Below are positions 43,172 through 51,213 of a stretch of 64,000 nucleotides of DNA, piece after piece; the first letter of the stretch is position 1, and each line of letters starts with the position of its first letter. Location: contig NZ_LWBU01000091.1 in assembly GCF_001646665.1 (NCBI RefSeq), positions 62,001 to 126,000 of the forward strand, given 5' to 3'. The position numbers were made by a program, and so were the translations under genes. Below the pieces are notes generated by a model. It saw only the letters and a list, made by a program, of their open reading frames with translations. It was not told the origin of the DNA and did no database searches. This DNA comes from Streptomyces noursei. GTDB taxonomy: Bacteria > Actinomycetota > Actinomycetes > Streptomycetales > Streptomycetaceae.

Positions 43172-44062
43172 TTATGCAGCTCCTTCAAGGGTGCGGCCGG
43201 TGCCGCGGTACTGCTCCCAGGTCCAGCCGAGCGTGCGGCGGGCCATGATGCCGACGGCGTGCCGGCGGTACTTGGCCGTGCCCCGTACGTCGTCGATCGG
43301 GTTGCAGGCCCCGGAGGCGAGCTCCGCGAACTGCTTGGCGATCGAGGGAGTGATGATCTTGCCGCTCTCCCAGAACCCGCCCTCTTCGAGCGCGGCGTTC
43401 AGGAACTCCTCGGCCTCCTTCGCCCGTACGGGTGTGGGGGCGGCCGAGCCGATGCCGGTCCGAACGGTCCGGGTCTCCGGGTGCAGCGCCAGACCGAACG
43501 CGCACACCGCGATCACCATCGCGTTGCGAGTACCCACCTTGGAGTACTGCTGCGGCCCGTCGGCCTTCTTGATGTGGACGGTCTTGATCAGCTCGTCCGG
43601 CTGGAGCGCGTTGCGCTTCACGCCCGTGTAGAACGCGTCGATCGGGATGAAGCGGGAGCCGCGCACGGACTCCACCTCCACCTCGGCACCGGCCGCCAGC
43701 AGGGCGGGGTGCGCGTCGCCGGCCGGGGACGCCGTGCCCAGGTTGCCGCCGACACCACCGCGGTTGCGGATCTGCGGCGAGGCCACGGTGTGGGAGGCGA
43801 GCGCCAGGCCGGGCAGCTCGGCCCGCAGGTGCTCCATGATCTCGGTGTACGGGACGGAGGCGCCCAGCCGGACGTTCTCCTCGCCGACCTCCCACTCGCG
43901 GAGCAGCTCGATGCGGTTGAGGTCCAGCAGGTACTCGGGCCGCCGGTGGTCGAAGTTGATCTCGACCATGACATCGGTGCCACCCGCGATGGGCACAGCC
44001 GTGGGGTGCTCGGCCTTCGCGGCGAGCGCTTCCTCCCAGCTGGCGGGGCGAAGGAAGTCCAT
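43172..44062 (-). CDS. Xanthine dehydrogenase, FAD subunit
   Basis: This 296-aa subunit is read from ATG at 44062 (MDFLRPASWEEALAAKAEHP) with AGAAGAGAG upstream; the frame stays open further upstream but that part is the promoter region. It has FAD-binding PIAGGTDVMVEINFD and QIRNRGGVGGNLGTASPAGD, and lacks the 4Fe-4S insertion of the PaoB-like protein at 31436. It is the first gene of the xanthine dehydrogenase operon and diverges from the PucR regulator. Confidence 0.93.
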   Translation of the reverse strand: MDFLRPASWEEALAAKAEHPTAVPIAGGTDVMVEINFDHRRPEYLLDLNRIELLREWEVGEENVRLGASVPYTEIMEHLRAELPGLALASHTVASPQIRNRGGVGGNLGTASPAGDAHPALLAAGAEVEVESVRGSRFIPIDAFYTGVKRNALQPDELIKTVHIKKADGPQQYSKVGTRNAMVIAVCAFGLALHPETRTVRTGIGSAAPTPVRAKEAEEFLNAALEEGGFWESGKIITPSIAKQFAELASGACNPIDDVRGTAKYRRHAVGIMARRTLGWTWEQYRGTGRTLEGAA

Positions 44063-44079
44063 GAGTGGCTCTCTTCTAC

Positions 44080-44149
44080 GTGATCCGGTGATCACTGGTC
44101 CCGCGGTGGGTGATCGTGGCGATCGACTCGTTCCGGGTTCCGCGTGATC
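44080..44149. promoter_or_regulatory. Four GTGATC direct repeats in the xdh/pucR divergent gap
   Basis: GTGATC occurs at 44080, 44088, 44110 and 44144; the second is part of a GTGATCAC palindrome. They lie just upstream of the xanthine dehydrogenase start (44062) in the 356-bp gap 44063-44418. A separate GGAGCA/TGCTCC dyad spans 44225-44250. These are candidate sites for PucR or another purine regulator. No other gene is visible in the gap. Confidence 0.4.
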
Positions 44150-44418
44150 AGTTGCTTCGCTGGGGCTCGGGGGACGGCCGGCCCTCGTGTTCGTCTTCAT
44201 GTTCATGTGCTGTTAACGCGTCGTGGAGCAAGTACACCCAGCGGTGCTCCGCCCGGTGCAGTCACCGAAACCATGAAGCGGTTGGCCGGTCACCCGCCGA
44301 GTCTTGTAGATTCGAACGAAAGACGAGGAGCAGTAACCTCGCCGTTTCCCCCCGGAAACGGTGGCCACGGCTCACCGGCAACAACGAGACACCCACGAGA
44401 CAGATCGGCGGCGATCAC

Positions 44419-46137
44419 ATGCGGCTGCGCGCACTGCTGGAGACCGATGCGCTGGGGCTGCGGCTGCTCGGCGGCGAGGACGAGCTCGACCGCACGGTCC
44501 GCGGCGTGATGACGACGGACCTGCGGGACCCCAGCAGGTACCTCTCCGGGGGCGAGCTGGTGCTCACCGGTCTGGCCTGGCGCCGGGACGCGGCCGACAC
44601 CGAGCCCTTCGTCCGCATCCTGGCGAGCGCCGGGGTGGCGGGCCTGGCGGCGGGCGAGGCGGAGCTGGGAGCGATCCCCGACGATCTCGTGCAGGCGTGT
44701 TTGCGCCACCGCCTCCCGCTGTTCGCGGTGAACGAGTCGGTTGCTTTCGCAACTATCACCGAGCACGTTGTTCGACAGGTGTCGGGTGAACGGGCCGGCG
44801 ACCTCGCGGCGGTCGTCGATCGCCACAGAAGACTGATGACATCCGGTCCGGCGGGCGGCGGCCCGGAGGTGGTCCTCGACCTCCTCGGCTCCGACCTGGA
44901 CCTTCGCGCCTGGGTGCTGTCACCGACCGGACGGCAGATCGCCGGGGCGGGCGCCCCGCTGCCCCCCGGGATCGGCGCCGCCCTGGCCGGCGAGCACCTG
45001 TCCGCCACGCGCACCGGGCGGCGCGGTCCGCACCGGGCCGTCGTGCGTGGCCTGACGTACTCGCTCTTCCCGATCCGTAACACCGGGCGCGGCGCCGCGC
45101 CCGCCACCCGCGACGTCCGGGAGACGGTGCTCTCGGACTGGCTGCTGGCCGTCGAGGCGGACGCCGGCGACTGGCCTGCCGCCCGGCTGGACCTGCTCCA
45201 GGGGGTCACGCAGCTCATCGCCGTCGAGCGGGACCGGCGGGACGCCGCCCGCACGGTACGGCGGCGGCTGGCCCAGGAGGTCCTGGAGCTGGTGCAGACG
45301 GGCGCCCCGCCCGCCGAGATCGCCGCCCGCCTCCGGGTGGCCGCCCCGGTGCTGCTGCCGGGGCTCGGGACGGCACCGCACTGGCAGGTCGTGGTGGCGC
45401 GGGTCGAGTGGGGCGAGGGCGGTACCGGCGCGCCGGGCATCGACGCCGGGCCGGTCGCCCAGTCGCTGCTGGAGGAGATCCTGGTCGACCCCGCGACGGC
45501 CGGCCCCGACTCGGCCGACCGCATCGCGGTGGCCCACACCGGGGACGAGGCCATCGCCCTGGTGCCGCTGCCTGCGGTGCCGGGCGCGGACGGGGACGCC
45601 CCGGCGGAGGAGGACGACGCGGCTCCCGCCCCGGACGGCGGCGGGCTGCACGCCGACGCCCTGCTGGCCGCCGTGCGCGGGCCCCTGTCGGCGGGGCTTG
45701 CGGACGACGGGCGCCTGACCCTGGGCGTGAGCGCCGCCGTGCACTCGGCCGAGGGACTGCGCGGTGCCCTGGAGGAGGCGCGGCACGCCCGGCGCGTGGC
45801 GGCGGCGCGGCCGGGGCGGGTGTGCGCGGCGGGCCACCACGAGCTGGCGTCGCACGTGCTGCTCCTGCCGTTCGTGCCGGACGACGTGCGGCGGGCGTTC
45901 ACGGCGCGGCTGCTGGACCCGCTGCGCGACTACGACCGGCGGCACCGGGCGGAGCTGATCCCGACGCTGGAGGCCTTCCTCGACTGCGACGGCTCCTGGA
46001 CGCGCTGCGCCGGCCGGCTGCACCTGCACGTCAACACCCTGCGGTACCGGGTGGGCAGGATCGAGCAGCTGACGGGGCGTGACCTGGCGCGGCTGGAGGA
46101 CAAGCTGGACTTCTTCCTCGCCCTGCGCATGTCCTGA
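44419..46137 (+). CDS. PucR family transcriptional regulator
   Basis: This 572-aa protein is read from ATG at 44419. It begins with the PucR N-terminal domain (MRLRALLETDALGLRLLGGE, MTTDLRDPSRYLSGGELVLT), has a GGDEF-like CdaR central region, and ends with the PucR HTH_30 domain (LEAFLDCDGSWTRCAGRLHL, HVNTLRYRVGRIEQLTGRDL). PucR of Bacillus activates purine catabolism; divergence from the xanthine dehydrogenase operon supports the same target here. The pentapeptide-repeat gene follows closely on the same strand. Confidence 0.93.
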   Translation: MRLRALLETDALGLRLLGGEDELDRTVRGVMTTDLRDPSRYLSGGELVLTGLAWRRDAADTEPFVRILASAGVAGLAAGEAELGAIPDDLVQACLRHRLPLFAVNESVAFATITEHVVRQVSGERAGDLAAVVDRHRRLMTSGPAGGGPEVVLDLLGSDLDLRAWVLSPTGRQIAGAGAPLPPGIGAALAGEHLSATRTGRRGPHRAVVRGLTYSLFPIRNTGRGAAPATRDVRETVLSDWLLAVEADAGDWPAARLDLLQGVTQLIAVERDRRDAARTVRRRLAQEVLELVQTGAPPAEIAARLRVAAPVLLPGLGTAPHWQVVVARVEWGEGGTGAPGIDAGPVAQSLLEEILVDPATAGPDSADRIAVAHTGDEAIALVPLPAVPGADGDAPAEEDDAAPAPDGGGLHADALLAAVRGPLSAGLADDGRLTLGVSAAVHSAEGLRGALEEARHARRVAAARPGRVCAAGHHELASHVLLLPFVPDDVRRAFTARLLDPLRDYDRRHRAELIPTLEAFLDCDGSWTRCAGRLHLHVNTLRYRVGRIEQLTGRDLARLEDKLDFFLALRMS

Positions 46138-46185
46138 CCGTTGACCATCAGCACCCGTACCGACACCCGAGAGAGCGAACACCAC

Positions 46186-47028
46186 GTGACGTCCGGACGG
46201 ACCGGCACCCAGACCGACCCCCTGCGCGGGGACTGCGCGAACTGCTTCGGCCTGTGCTGCGTCGCCCTGCCCTTCGCCGCCTCCGCGGATTTCGCCGTCG
46301 ACAAGCCGGCGGGCACCCCGTGCGCGAACCTGGCCGCGGACTTCCGCTGCGGCATCCACGAGCGGCTGCGCGACCGGGGCTTCACCGGCTGCACGGTGTA
46401 CGACTGTTTCGGCGCCGGGCAGAAGGTCTCGCAGATCACGTTCGGCGGCCGCGACTGGCGGCAGGACCCGGACACCGCACGGCGGATGTTCGCCGCGTTC
46501 CCGGTCGTACGGCACCTGCACGAACTCCTCGCGTACCTCACCGAGGTCCTGGCCCTGGAGCCCGCGAGCCGGCTGCACGACGAGGCGGGGCGTGTCCTCG
46601 CCGAGACCGAGCGGCTGACGCTCCTGCCGCCCGAGGAACTCGCCGCGCTGGACCTGGACGCGCACCGGCGGACCGTCGGCGACCTGTTGTCGCGGGCGGC
46701 CGAACTGGTCCGGGCGGGCGTGCCGGGCGCCAGGGGCAAGCGGAAGAACCGCCGCGGCGCCGACCTCATGGGCGCCCGGCTGGCCGGCGCGGACCTGCGC
46801 GGCGCGACGCTGCGCGGCGCGTACCTCATCGCGGCCGACCTCACCGGCGCCGACCTGCGGGACGCCGATCTGCTCGGGGCCGACCTCCGCGACGCGCGGC
46901 TCGCGGGCGCCGACCTGACCGGGGCGCTGTTCCTCACCCAGCCGCAGCTCAACGCGGCACGCGGCGACGACCGTACCGTGCTGCCCGCCCGGCTCACCCG
47001 CCCCGCGCACTGGACGCCGCGGCAGTAG
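46186..47028 (+). CDS. Pentapeptide repeat-containing protein with Cys-rich N-terminus
   Basis: This 280-aa protein is read from GTG at 46186, preceded by GAGAGAGCG; a TTG at 46141 is open but has no ribosome site. The N-terminal region is Cys-rich (CANCFGLCCVALPFAASADF, then CANLAADFRCGIHERLRDRG, FTGCTVYDCFG), resembling a metal-binding YkgJ-like or CxxCxxCC module. Residues about 195-265 form pentapeptide repeats of the A(D/N)LxG type (GADLMGARLAGADLRGATLR), which fold as a right-handed beta-helix. Some repeat proteins protect DNA gyrase; no such role can be inferred here. Confidence 0.85.
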   Translation: MTSGRTGTQTDPLRGDCANCFGLCCVALPFAASADFAVDKPAGTPCANLAADFRCGIHERLRDRGFTGCTVYDCFGAGQKVSQITFGGRDWRQDPDTARRMFAAFPVVRHLHELLAYLTEVLALEPASRLHDEAGRVLAETERLTLLPPEELAALDLDAHRRTVGDLLSRAAELVRAGVPGARGKRKNRRGADLMGARLAGADLRGATLRGAYLIAADLTGADLRDADLLGADLRDARLAGADLTGALFLTQPQLNAARGDDRTVLPARLTRPAHWTPRQ

Positions 47029-47086
47029 GCCCCGGCCCGGGCCCGGTGACGCGGGCCGCCGCCGGGTGCCGAGCGGTCCGGAGCGG

Positions 47087-47533
47087 TCAGTGGTGCGGGG
47101 CGCCTCCGGGCGGTGACGCGGGGCCCACGGCGAGCAGACGTGTGAAGTAGTCGTCGGGCATCGGCTCACCGACGGGGCGGCCCTCCGCCTCGATCCAGGC
47201 GTGCGCGGCGAAGGGCGGCACCACGCTCACCCCCGTGCACCAGGTGGGCCAGGTGCCGGTCAGCCGGCACAGCAGTGCGGCGCCCAGCGAGCGGGGCAGG
47301 CACCCGCGCGGTCCGGCGCACCGCAGGCTCACCGCGCACACGGCGTCGCGGGCTGCCTGCGCCCGGCCTGCGGTGGCGGGGCGCGCCCCGCGCCGCACGA
47401 CCTCCAGCACGGCCCGGATGCGGCGCGGCGGCAGGAGCGACAGCAGGACGGCGGGCACCAGCACCAGCCGGGCGGCGAGGCGGCGGCCGAAGGGCACGCC
47501 GGTGGGGATGTCCAGGGCGCTGGGCGTGGTCAT
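47087..47533 (-). CDS. Lasso peptide leader peptidase (B2, transglutaminase-like)
   Basis: This 148-aa protein is the lasso peptide B2 protease, with the catalytic Cys in GCLPRSLGAALLCRL, His in FAAHAWIEAEG and the downstream Asp region. It removes the leader from the precursor so that the cyclase can close the ring. The N-terminal hydrophobic helix (LVLVPAVLLSLLPPRRIRAV) is usual for this family. It overlaps the RRE gene by 4 bp (ATGA) and faces the pentapeptide gene tail to tail. Confidence 0.93.
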   Translation of the reverse strand: MTTPSALDIPTGVPFGRRLAARLVLVPAVLLSLLPPRRIRAVLEVVRRGARPATAGRAQAARDAVCAVSLRCAGPRGCLPRSLGAALLCRLTGTWPTWCTGVSVVPPFAAHAWIEAEGRPVGEPMPDDYFTRLLAVGPASPPGGAPHH

Positions 47534-47784
47534 GCGGCCAGCCCGGAGGCGCGCAGCTCGGCCACCAGCGCGGCGACGTCCGCCTCGGCGCCGGCCCGGT
47601 CGATGTCGTACGCGTCGGTGAGCGCCTCGACGGCCGCGGTCTCGTCGCCACTCTCCATCAGCACGCGCACGATCAGCGTGGCGGTGGGGTTCAGCTCCCA
47701 GTACTGCCCGTTGCGCTGGTCGAGGAGGACGGTGCCGTATCCGGTCTCCGTGGTGGAGACGTCGGTTCCGAAGCGCAGTGCCAT
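47530..47784 (-). CDS. Lasso peptide RRE protein (B1, PqqD-like)
   Basis: This 84-aa PqqD-like protein (GTDVSTTETGYGTVLLDQRN, GQYWELNPTATLIVRVLMES) is the RiPP recognition element that binds the precursor leader and hands it to the protease. ATG at 47784 has GGAAGGGAAG upstream. Unusually, its first 94 bp lie inside the 3' end of the cyclase gene in another frame. The stop overlaps the B2 start. Confidence 0.93.
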   Translation of the reverse strand: MALRFGTDVSTTETGYGTVLLDQRNGQYWELNPTATLIVRVLMESGDETAAVEALTDAYDIDRAGAEADVAALVAELRASGLAA

Positions 47785-49640
47785 GGTGACTTCCCTTCCT
47801 TCGAGAGTGCCGAGCGCGCCGCGAGGCCGCGCAGCCAGACCTCGCAGGCGATCGTCGAGTAGAGGACGGCGTCGCGCAGTCCGGGTGCGGACGGCCGCCG
47901 GGCGAGGCCGCGCAGCACCTCGGCGTCCACCAGGCCGAGCCGTGCGAGGTGAGGGTCCGCCCACAGTTCGGCCAGCTCCGCCCGGTGCTCCCGCAGTCCG
48001 TCGGCCGCGTCCATGGACGCGGCGGCCTTGTTGGTGCGGCGCAGGCAGACGTCCGGCACGACGCCGCGCATGGCGGCGGCGAGCAGGGGTTTGTACGCCC
48101 AGGGGGTGACGCGCTCCTCGGGGCGGACCGCGAGGCAGGCCTCGATCACCCGGTCGTCGAGGAACGGCGAGGCCATCGGCACCCCGGCGCCGACCGCCAT
48201 CCGATCCCACTGCCGGATGATCCGGGTGCAGGAGCGGATCTGCTCCAGGTCGGTGTGCATGCCCCGGTCCGGGTGCAGCGGTCGCGCGCCCGCCGCCGCC
48301 TCCCGGAGGGCCCGCCGCGCCGTCCGGGCCGCGTCGGGGGTCACCCAGTCGAAGAGGCGTGGGGGCACGCCCCAGCCGAGGCCGCTGTCGACCGAGCCGG
48401 GCAGCGGGTCGTGCAGGTGCCGTTCCGCGTCGGCGAGCCAGGCCCGGTAGGAGCGGGAGTCGGCCAGGGCGCGGAGGGTCCCGCCGAGCGGCCACTGCCA
48501 CAGGGCGCGGAACCCGCGCAGCTGCCGAAGGGCGAACAGCGGTCGCCGGCGCGCCAGTCGGTGGTAGTACGCCTCGGAGCACCAGGCGACGTGGTCGCCG
48601 CCGATGCCGGTCAGGTGGAGGCGGCTGCCGCGCCCGGCCATGGCCGGCAGGTGGTGCAGGACCCGCGAGCGGTCCATGACGCCGATCGTGGGTTCGTCCA
48701 GCAGGTCGTCGATGTCGAGCAGGTCGGTGTAGACCAGCGGTGAAGCGTGGGGATCCCAGACGACGTGCTCGGTGTCCGGCAGGAACCGGGCGGCCTGCCG
48801 GGCCCACTGGAGGTCGGTGTCGGCCGGGTCGCGCCCGGGCCAGGTGCTGGCCACCACACGGGCGGGCGAGCGGTCGGCGAGGAAGCAGATGGTGGTGGAG
48901 TCCAGCCCGCCGGACAGGTCGCAACTGACCACGCCACCCTGGCGGGTGCGGGCGTCGACCGCCTCGGTCAGGGCTTCGCGGACCAGCGGCGCCCCGGCGG
49001 CGAGCGTCCGGACCGGTTCCGGGGGCGTCCACCACCGCGAGTGGCGGACGGTACGCCCGTCCGGGCCGACGACGAGCGCCTCGCCGGGCGGTACGGCGGT
49101 GACACCGCGCCACATCGGCGCCTCCCCGAGCGGGTGGGGCACGGGCCACAACAGCCGTACGGCCAGCTGCTCCTCGTCCGGGGCGAGGCCCAGCGCCGCG
49201 GCGAGCACGTCGGCGCGGGTGGCGGCCACCGTCACGCCCTCGATCCGGGCGTGGAACACCAGCCGCAGGCCGGACGCGGTGCCCTGCGCCCTGAGCCGGC
49301 CGTCGAGCGCGGCCAGGAGGTGGCAACTGCCGGGGAGGCTACGGGCCAGGGCGTCGAGCCGGGCGATGTCCCGCAACCGCGCGGCGTGGCGGCGCAGCGC
49401 GTCCGGGTCGAGGGTGTGGCAGCCGATGAGGGCGAGCGCGGTGGAGCCCGCGCGGGCGGTCACCATCTCGTCGTCCCGCCAGTGGCCGACCAGCCAGGGG
49501 CGGCCCGAGGGGTGCGGCAGCGTGCGCGTACCGGGGCGGGCGAAGAACCGGGCCACGGCGGCCGCGGCGTCGAGGTCGGGAAGGACCGCGACGTGCGCGT
49601 CACCGGGGCCCGGGCCCGCACTTTCGTGCGCTTCAGTCAT
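47691..49640 (-). CDS. Lasso cyclase (asparagine synthetase-like, C protein)
   Basis: This 649-aa protein is a lasso cyclase, with the ATP-binding SGGLDST motif (VVSCDLSGGLDSTTICFLAD) of asparagine synthetase B and an N-terminal glutaminase-like domain that lacks the catalytic Cys2. It adenylates the ring Asp/Glu side chain and closes the isopeptide bond. The last about 31 residues (after LAARSALSKEGK) overlap the RRE gene by 94 bp and look like an out-of-frame shadow with no family resemblance, so the functional protein probably ends near residue 615 or the stop has been lost. The ATG at 49640 is 26 bp after the precursor stop. Confidence 0.92.
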   Translation of the reverse strand: MTEAHESAGPGPGDAHVAVLPDLDAAAAVARFFARPGTRTLPHPSGRPWLVGHWRDDEMVTARAGSTALALIGCHTLDPDALRRHAARLRDIARLDALARSLPGSCHLLAALDGRLRAQGTASGLRLVFHARIEGVTVAATRADVLAAALGLAPDEEQLAVRLLWPVPHPLGEAPMWRGVTAVPPGEALVVGPDGRTVRHSRWWTPPEPVRTLAAGAPLVREALTEAVDARTRQGGVVSCDLSGGLDSTTICFLADRSPARVVASTWPGRDPADTDLQWARQAARFLPDTEHVVWDPHASPLVYTDLLDIDDLLDEPTIGVMDRSRVLHHLPAMAGRGSRLHLTGIGGDHVAWCSEAYYHRLARRRPLFALRQLRGFRALWQWPLGGTLRALADSRSYRAWLADAERHLHDPLPGSVDSGLGWGVPPRLFDWVTPDAARTARRALREAAAGARPLHPDRGMHTDLEQIRSCTRIIRQWDRMAVGAGVPMASPFLDDRVIEACLAVRPEERVTPWAYKPLLAAAMRGVVPDVCLRRTNKAAASMDAADGLREHRAELAELWADPHLARLGLVDAEVLRGLARRPSAPGLRDAVLYSTIACEVWLRGLAARSALSKEGKSPWHCASEPTSPPRRPDTAPSSSTSATGSTGS

Positions 49641-49665
49641 GAGACCGAGGGATCGCCGTCGGCCG

Positions 49666-49776
49666 TCAGTTCTTGCTGAGGACGAGACGGTCGTTGCCCG
49701 CCAGGCCCAGCAGGCCGGTCTGCTTGCGGAACGATCCGAGCCGGACGAGCGTCGGCGCCTCGTAGGCCTTCTTCAT
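49666..49776 (-). CDS. Lasso peptide precursor, citrulassin A type
   Basis: This 36-aa precursor starts at ATG (49776) with a strong AGAAGGAG site 5 bases upstream. The leader carries the RRE-recognition pattern Y-x2-P-x-L-x3-G-x-F (YEAPTLVRLGSF) and the essential Thr at the penultimate leader position (RKQTG). The core is LLGLAGNDRLVLSKN: Leu1, with Asp8 as the ring acceptor, giving an 8-residue macrolactam and a 7-residue tail. I recognise this core as citrulassin A, whose Arg9 is converted to citrulline by a peptidyl arginine deiminase encoded elsewhere; no such gene is in this window. No exporter gene is present in the cluster. Confidence 0.93.
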   Translation of the reverse strand: MKKAYEAPTLVRLGSFRKQTGLLGLAGNDRLVLSKN

Positions 49777-49800
49777 GACGTCTCCTTCTGCTTGGTTCGC

Positions 49801-49839
49801 CACCCGCCCTGCGATGGCGGGTGACCGTCCTTCGGAAGG
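49801..49839 (-). promoter_or_regulatory. Hairpins in the lasso precursor 5' leader
   Basis: CACCCGCC (49801-49808) and GGCGGGTG (49816-49823) give an 8-bp stem, and CCTTC/GAAGG (49829-49839) a second small dyad, between the likely promoter and the precursor start at 49776. They may shape the 5' untranslated region or attenuate transcription. Confidence 0.4.
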
Positions 49840-49862
49840 TAGACGCGGTGGAGGGGGACACC

Positions 49863-49894
49863 GCAACAGCTCATCGGTTGCTCATACCGTATGA
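49863..49894. promoter_or_regulatory. Palindromes upstream of the lasso operon
   Basis: TCATACCGTATGA (49882-49894) is a perfect 13-bp palindrome, and GCAAC/GTTGC (49863-49881) is an adjacent dyad. They lie about 90-120 bp before the precursor start, in the only AT-richer part of the 594-bp gap 49777-50370, and are candidate operators. No regulator gene is directly adjacent to the cluster. Confidence 0.45.
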
Positions 49895-50275
49895 CTTTCC
49901 GCCATGATCACCGATGTGCGGAACCACTGACTCCGCGGCGTCGGACGCCCGCCGCGCCGGCCCGGCCGGCCCGGGTCGGCCAGCGAAACGTTTCCATCTG
50001 CACCCTTGTCCGTGCATGGGGCAACCGGCCTACGGAGCCGTCCGGTTGGCCGGCCTGTCGCCGCCCGGCGCGGAAGCCGTCGGCCGCGCGCCCGTACCGT
50101 GCCTCGCCGTCCTCCGTGGAGCGCCGGTACGAACGGACCGGATTCCGGCCACCGTTGGCGTCCGCCCGCGGCCGCCGGGCCGCCCCGTCCCCCTTCACTC
50201 GTTCGTGTGGAACGGCGGTGCCCGCCCGGGACGGCCCCGAGCCCGTGACGCCTGGCCCCACCGCCTCCGGTGATT

Positions 50276-50289
50276 GTGAATCAATTCAC
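50276..50289. promoter_or_regulatory. Palindrome upstream of the TPR gene
   Basis: GTGAAT CA ATTCAC has 6-bp perfect arms and lies 82 bp before the TPR start, next to TGATTGTGAATCAATT. Candidate promoter/operator. The stretch 49900-50270 otherwise shows only GC-rich shadow frames. Confidence 0.4.
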
Positions 50290-50370
50290 TCGGCCCTCTT
50301 GGCCGGGCGTCCGTTCCGTGCTGAGATGCATCGGACTCAACAGCTCAATGGCGCGCTCGGGGAGGGCAAT

Positions 50371-51147
50371 GTGGCGCATACCGCCATGTCTGGTTCCGGA
50401 ACGACCGCAAGCGACGATCCCCTCCAGACCGCGGTATGGCGGCTGCGTTCACGCGGCTGCTGGAGCGACGCGGCCGCCCTCCTCGCGCCCGGCGCGGCCG
50501 ACCCGGCCGTCGCCCTGCAACGCGCCTCCCTGCTGATCGAGCGGTGCCTCTACACCGAGCAGGGCTGGGCCGAGGCGGAGGACGCGCTGCGCGCGGCCGA
50601 GGCGCTCGCCCAGGAGGACGACCAGCGCGGCGCCGCCGCCTGCGAACGCGGCCATCTGGCCTACGCGTCCACCCTGCTGGGCGTGCGCGACCGGGCCGAC
50701 GAGGCGCGGGCGGCGCTGGGCCGCGCGGCGGCGCTCATCGCCCCCTCCGCGCCCGGCCGCCCGCTGCTGGACTACCGCCGGGGGCTGGTCGCCCAGAACC
50801 TCGGCGACTCCCCGCAGGCCGCCCGCGCCGCGTACCGCAGGGCCCACGCTGGCGCCACCGCCCAGGGCGACGCCCTGCTGCTCTCCGCCACCTGGCGGCA
50901 CCTCGCGGGACTGGCCCTGCACGACGGCGACGTCGCGGAGGCCCGGCACGGCTTCGCAGAGTCGCTGCGCCTGCGCGAGGAGCTGGGCTACCTGGTCGGT
51001 ACGGCGCCGGCCCTGGTGGCCCTGGCCGACGCCGAGCCCGAACCGGAGGCCACACGGCTGCGGGCGGAGGCCCGGCGGCTGTTCCAGCTCCTCGGCGGCG
51101 TACCGACGTGGCTGGCGGACCGGCTGGCGCCGCCGGCCGCCGCCTGA
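50371..51147 (+). CDS. Tetratricopeptide repeat protein
   Basis: This 258-aa protein is read from GTG at 50371, with GGGGAGGG 4 bases upstream; ATG at 50386 is an alternative start. It is all-helical with TPR-like pairs (GCWSDAAALLAPGAADPAVA, WAEAEDALRAAEALAQEDDQ, GDSPQAARAAYRRAHAGATA, GDVAEARHGFAESLRLREEL), ending in ATRLRAEARRLFQLLGG. TPRs bind proteins or peptides; many Streptomyces TPR proteins are regulatory. The partner is unknown. It is convergent with the gene at 51214. Confidence 0.8.
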   Translation: MAHTAMSGSGTTASDDPLQTAVWRLRSRGCWSDAAALLAPGAADPAVALQRASLLIERCLYTEQGWAEAEDALRAAEALAQEDDQRGAAACERGHLAYASTLLGVRDRADEARAALGRAAALIAPSAPGRPLLDYRRGLVAQNLGDSPQAARAAYRRAHAGATAQGDALLLSATWRHLAGLALHDGDVAEARHGFAESLRLREELGYLVGTAPALVALADAEPEPEATRLRAEARRLFQLLGGVPTWLADRLAPPAAA

Positions 51148-51213
51148 CGCGGTCGTCGCGCGACGCAGAGGACACCGGCGGCAGCGGACACCGGGGTGCG
51201 CGGCGAGGACCCG

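Noticed and set aside
46141-46185. TTG start at 46141 for the pentapeptide repeat protein
   Set aside because: No ribosome site precedes it and it lies 3 bp after the pucR stop; GTG at 46186 has a better upstream sequence. Coupled translation from 46141 remains possible.
49908-50270. Short ORFs on both strands between the lasso precursor and the TPR gene
   Set aside because: All are Arg/Pro/Gly-rich, lack ribosome sites at their starts and look like no known regulator.
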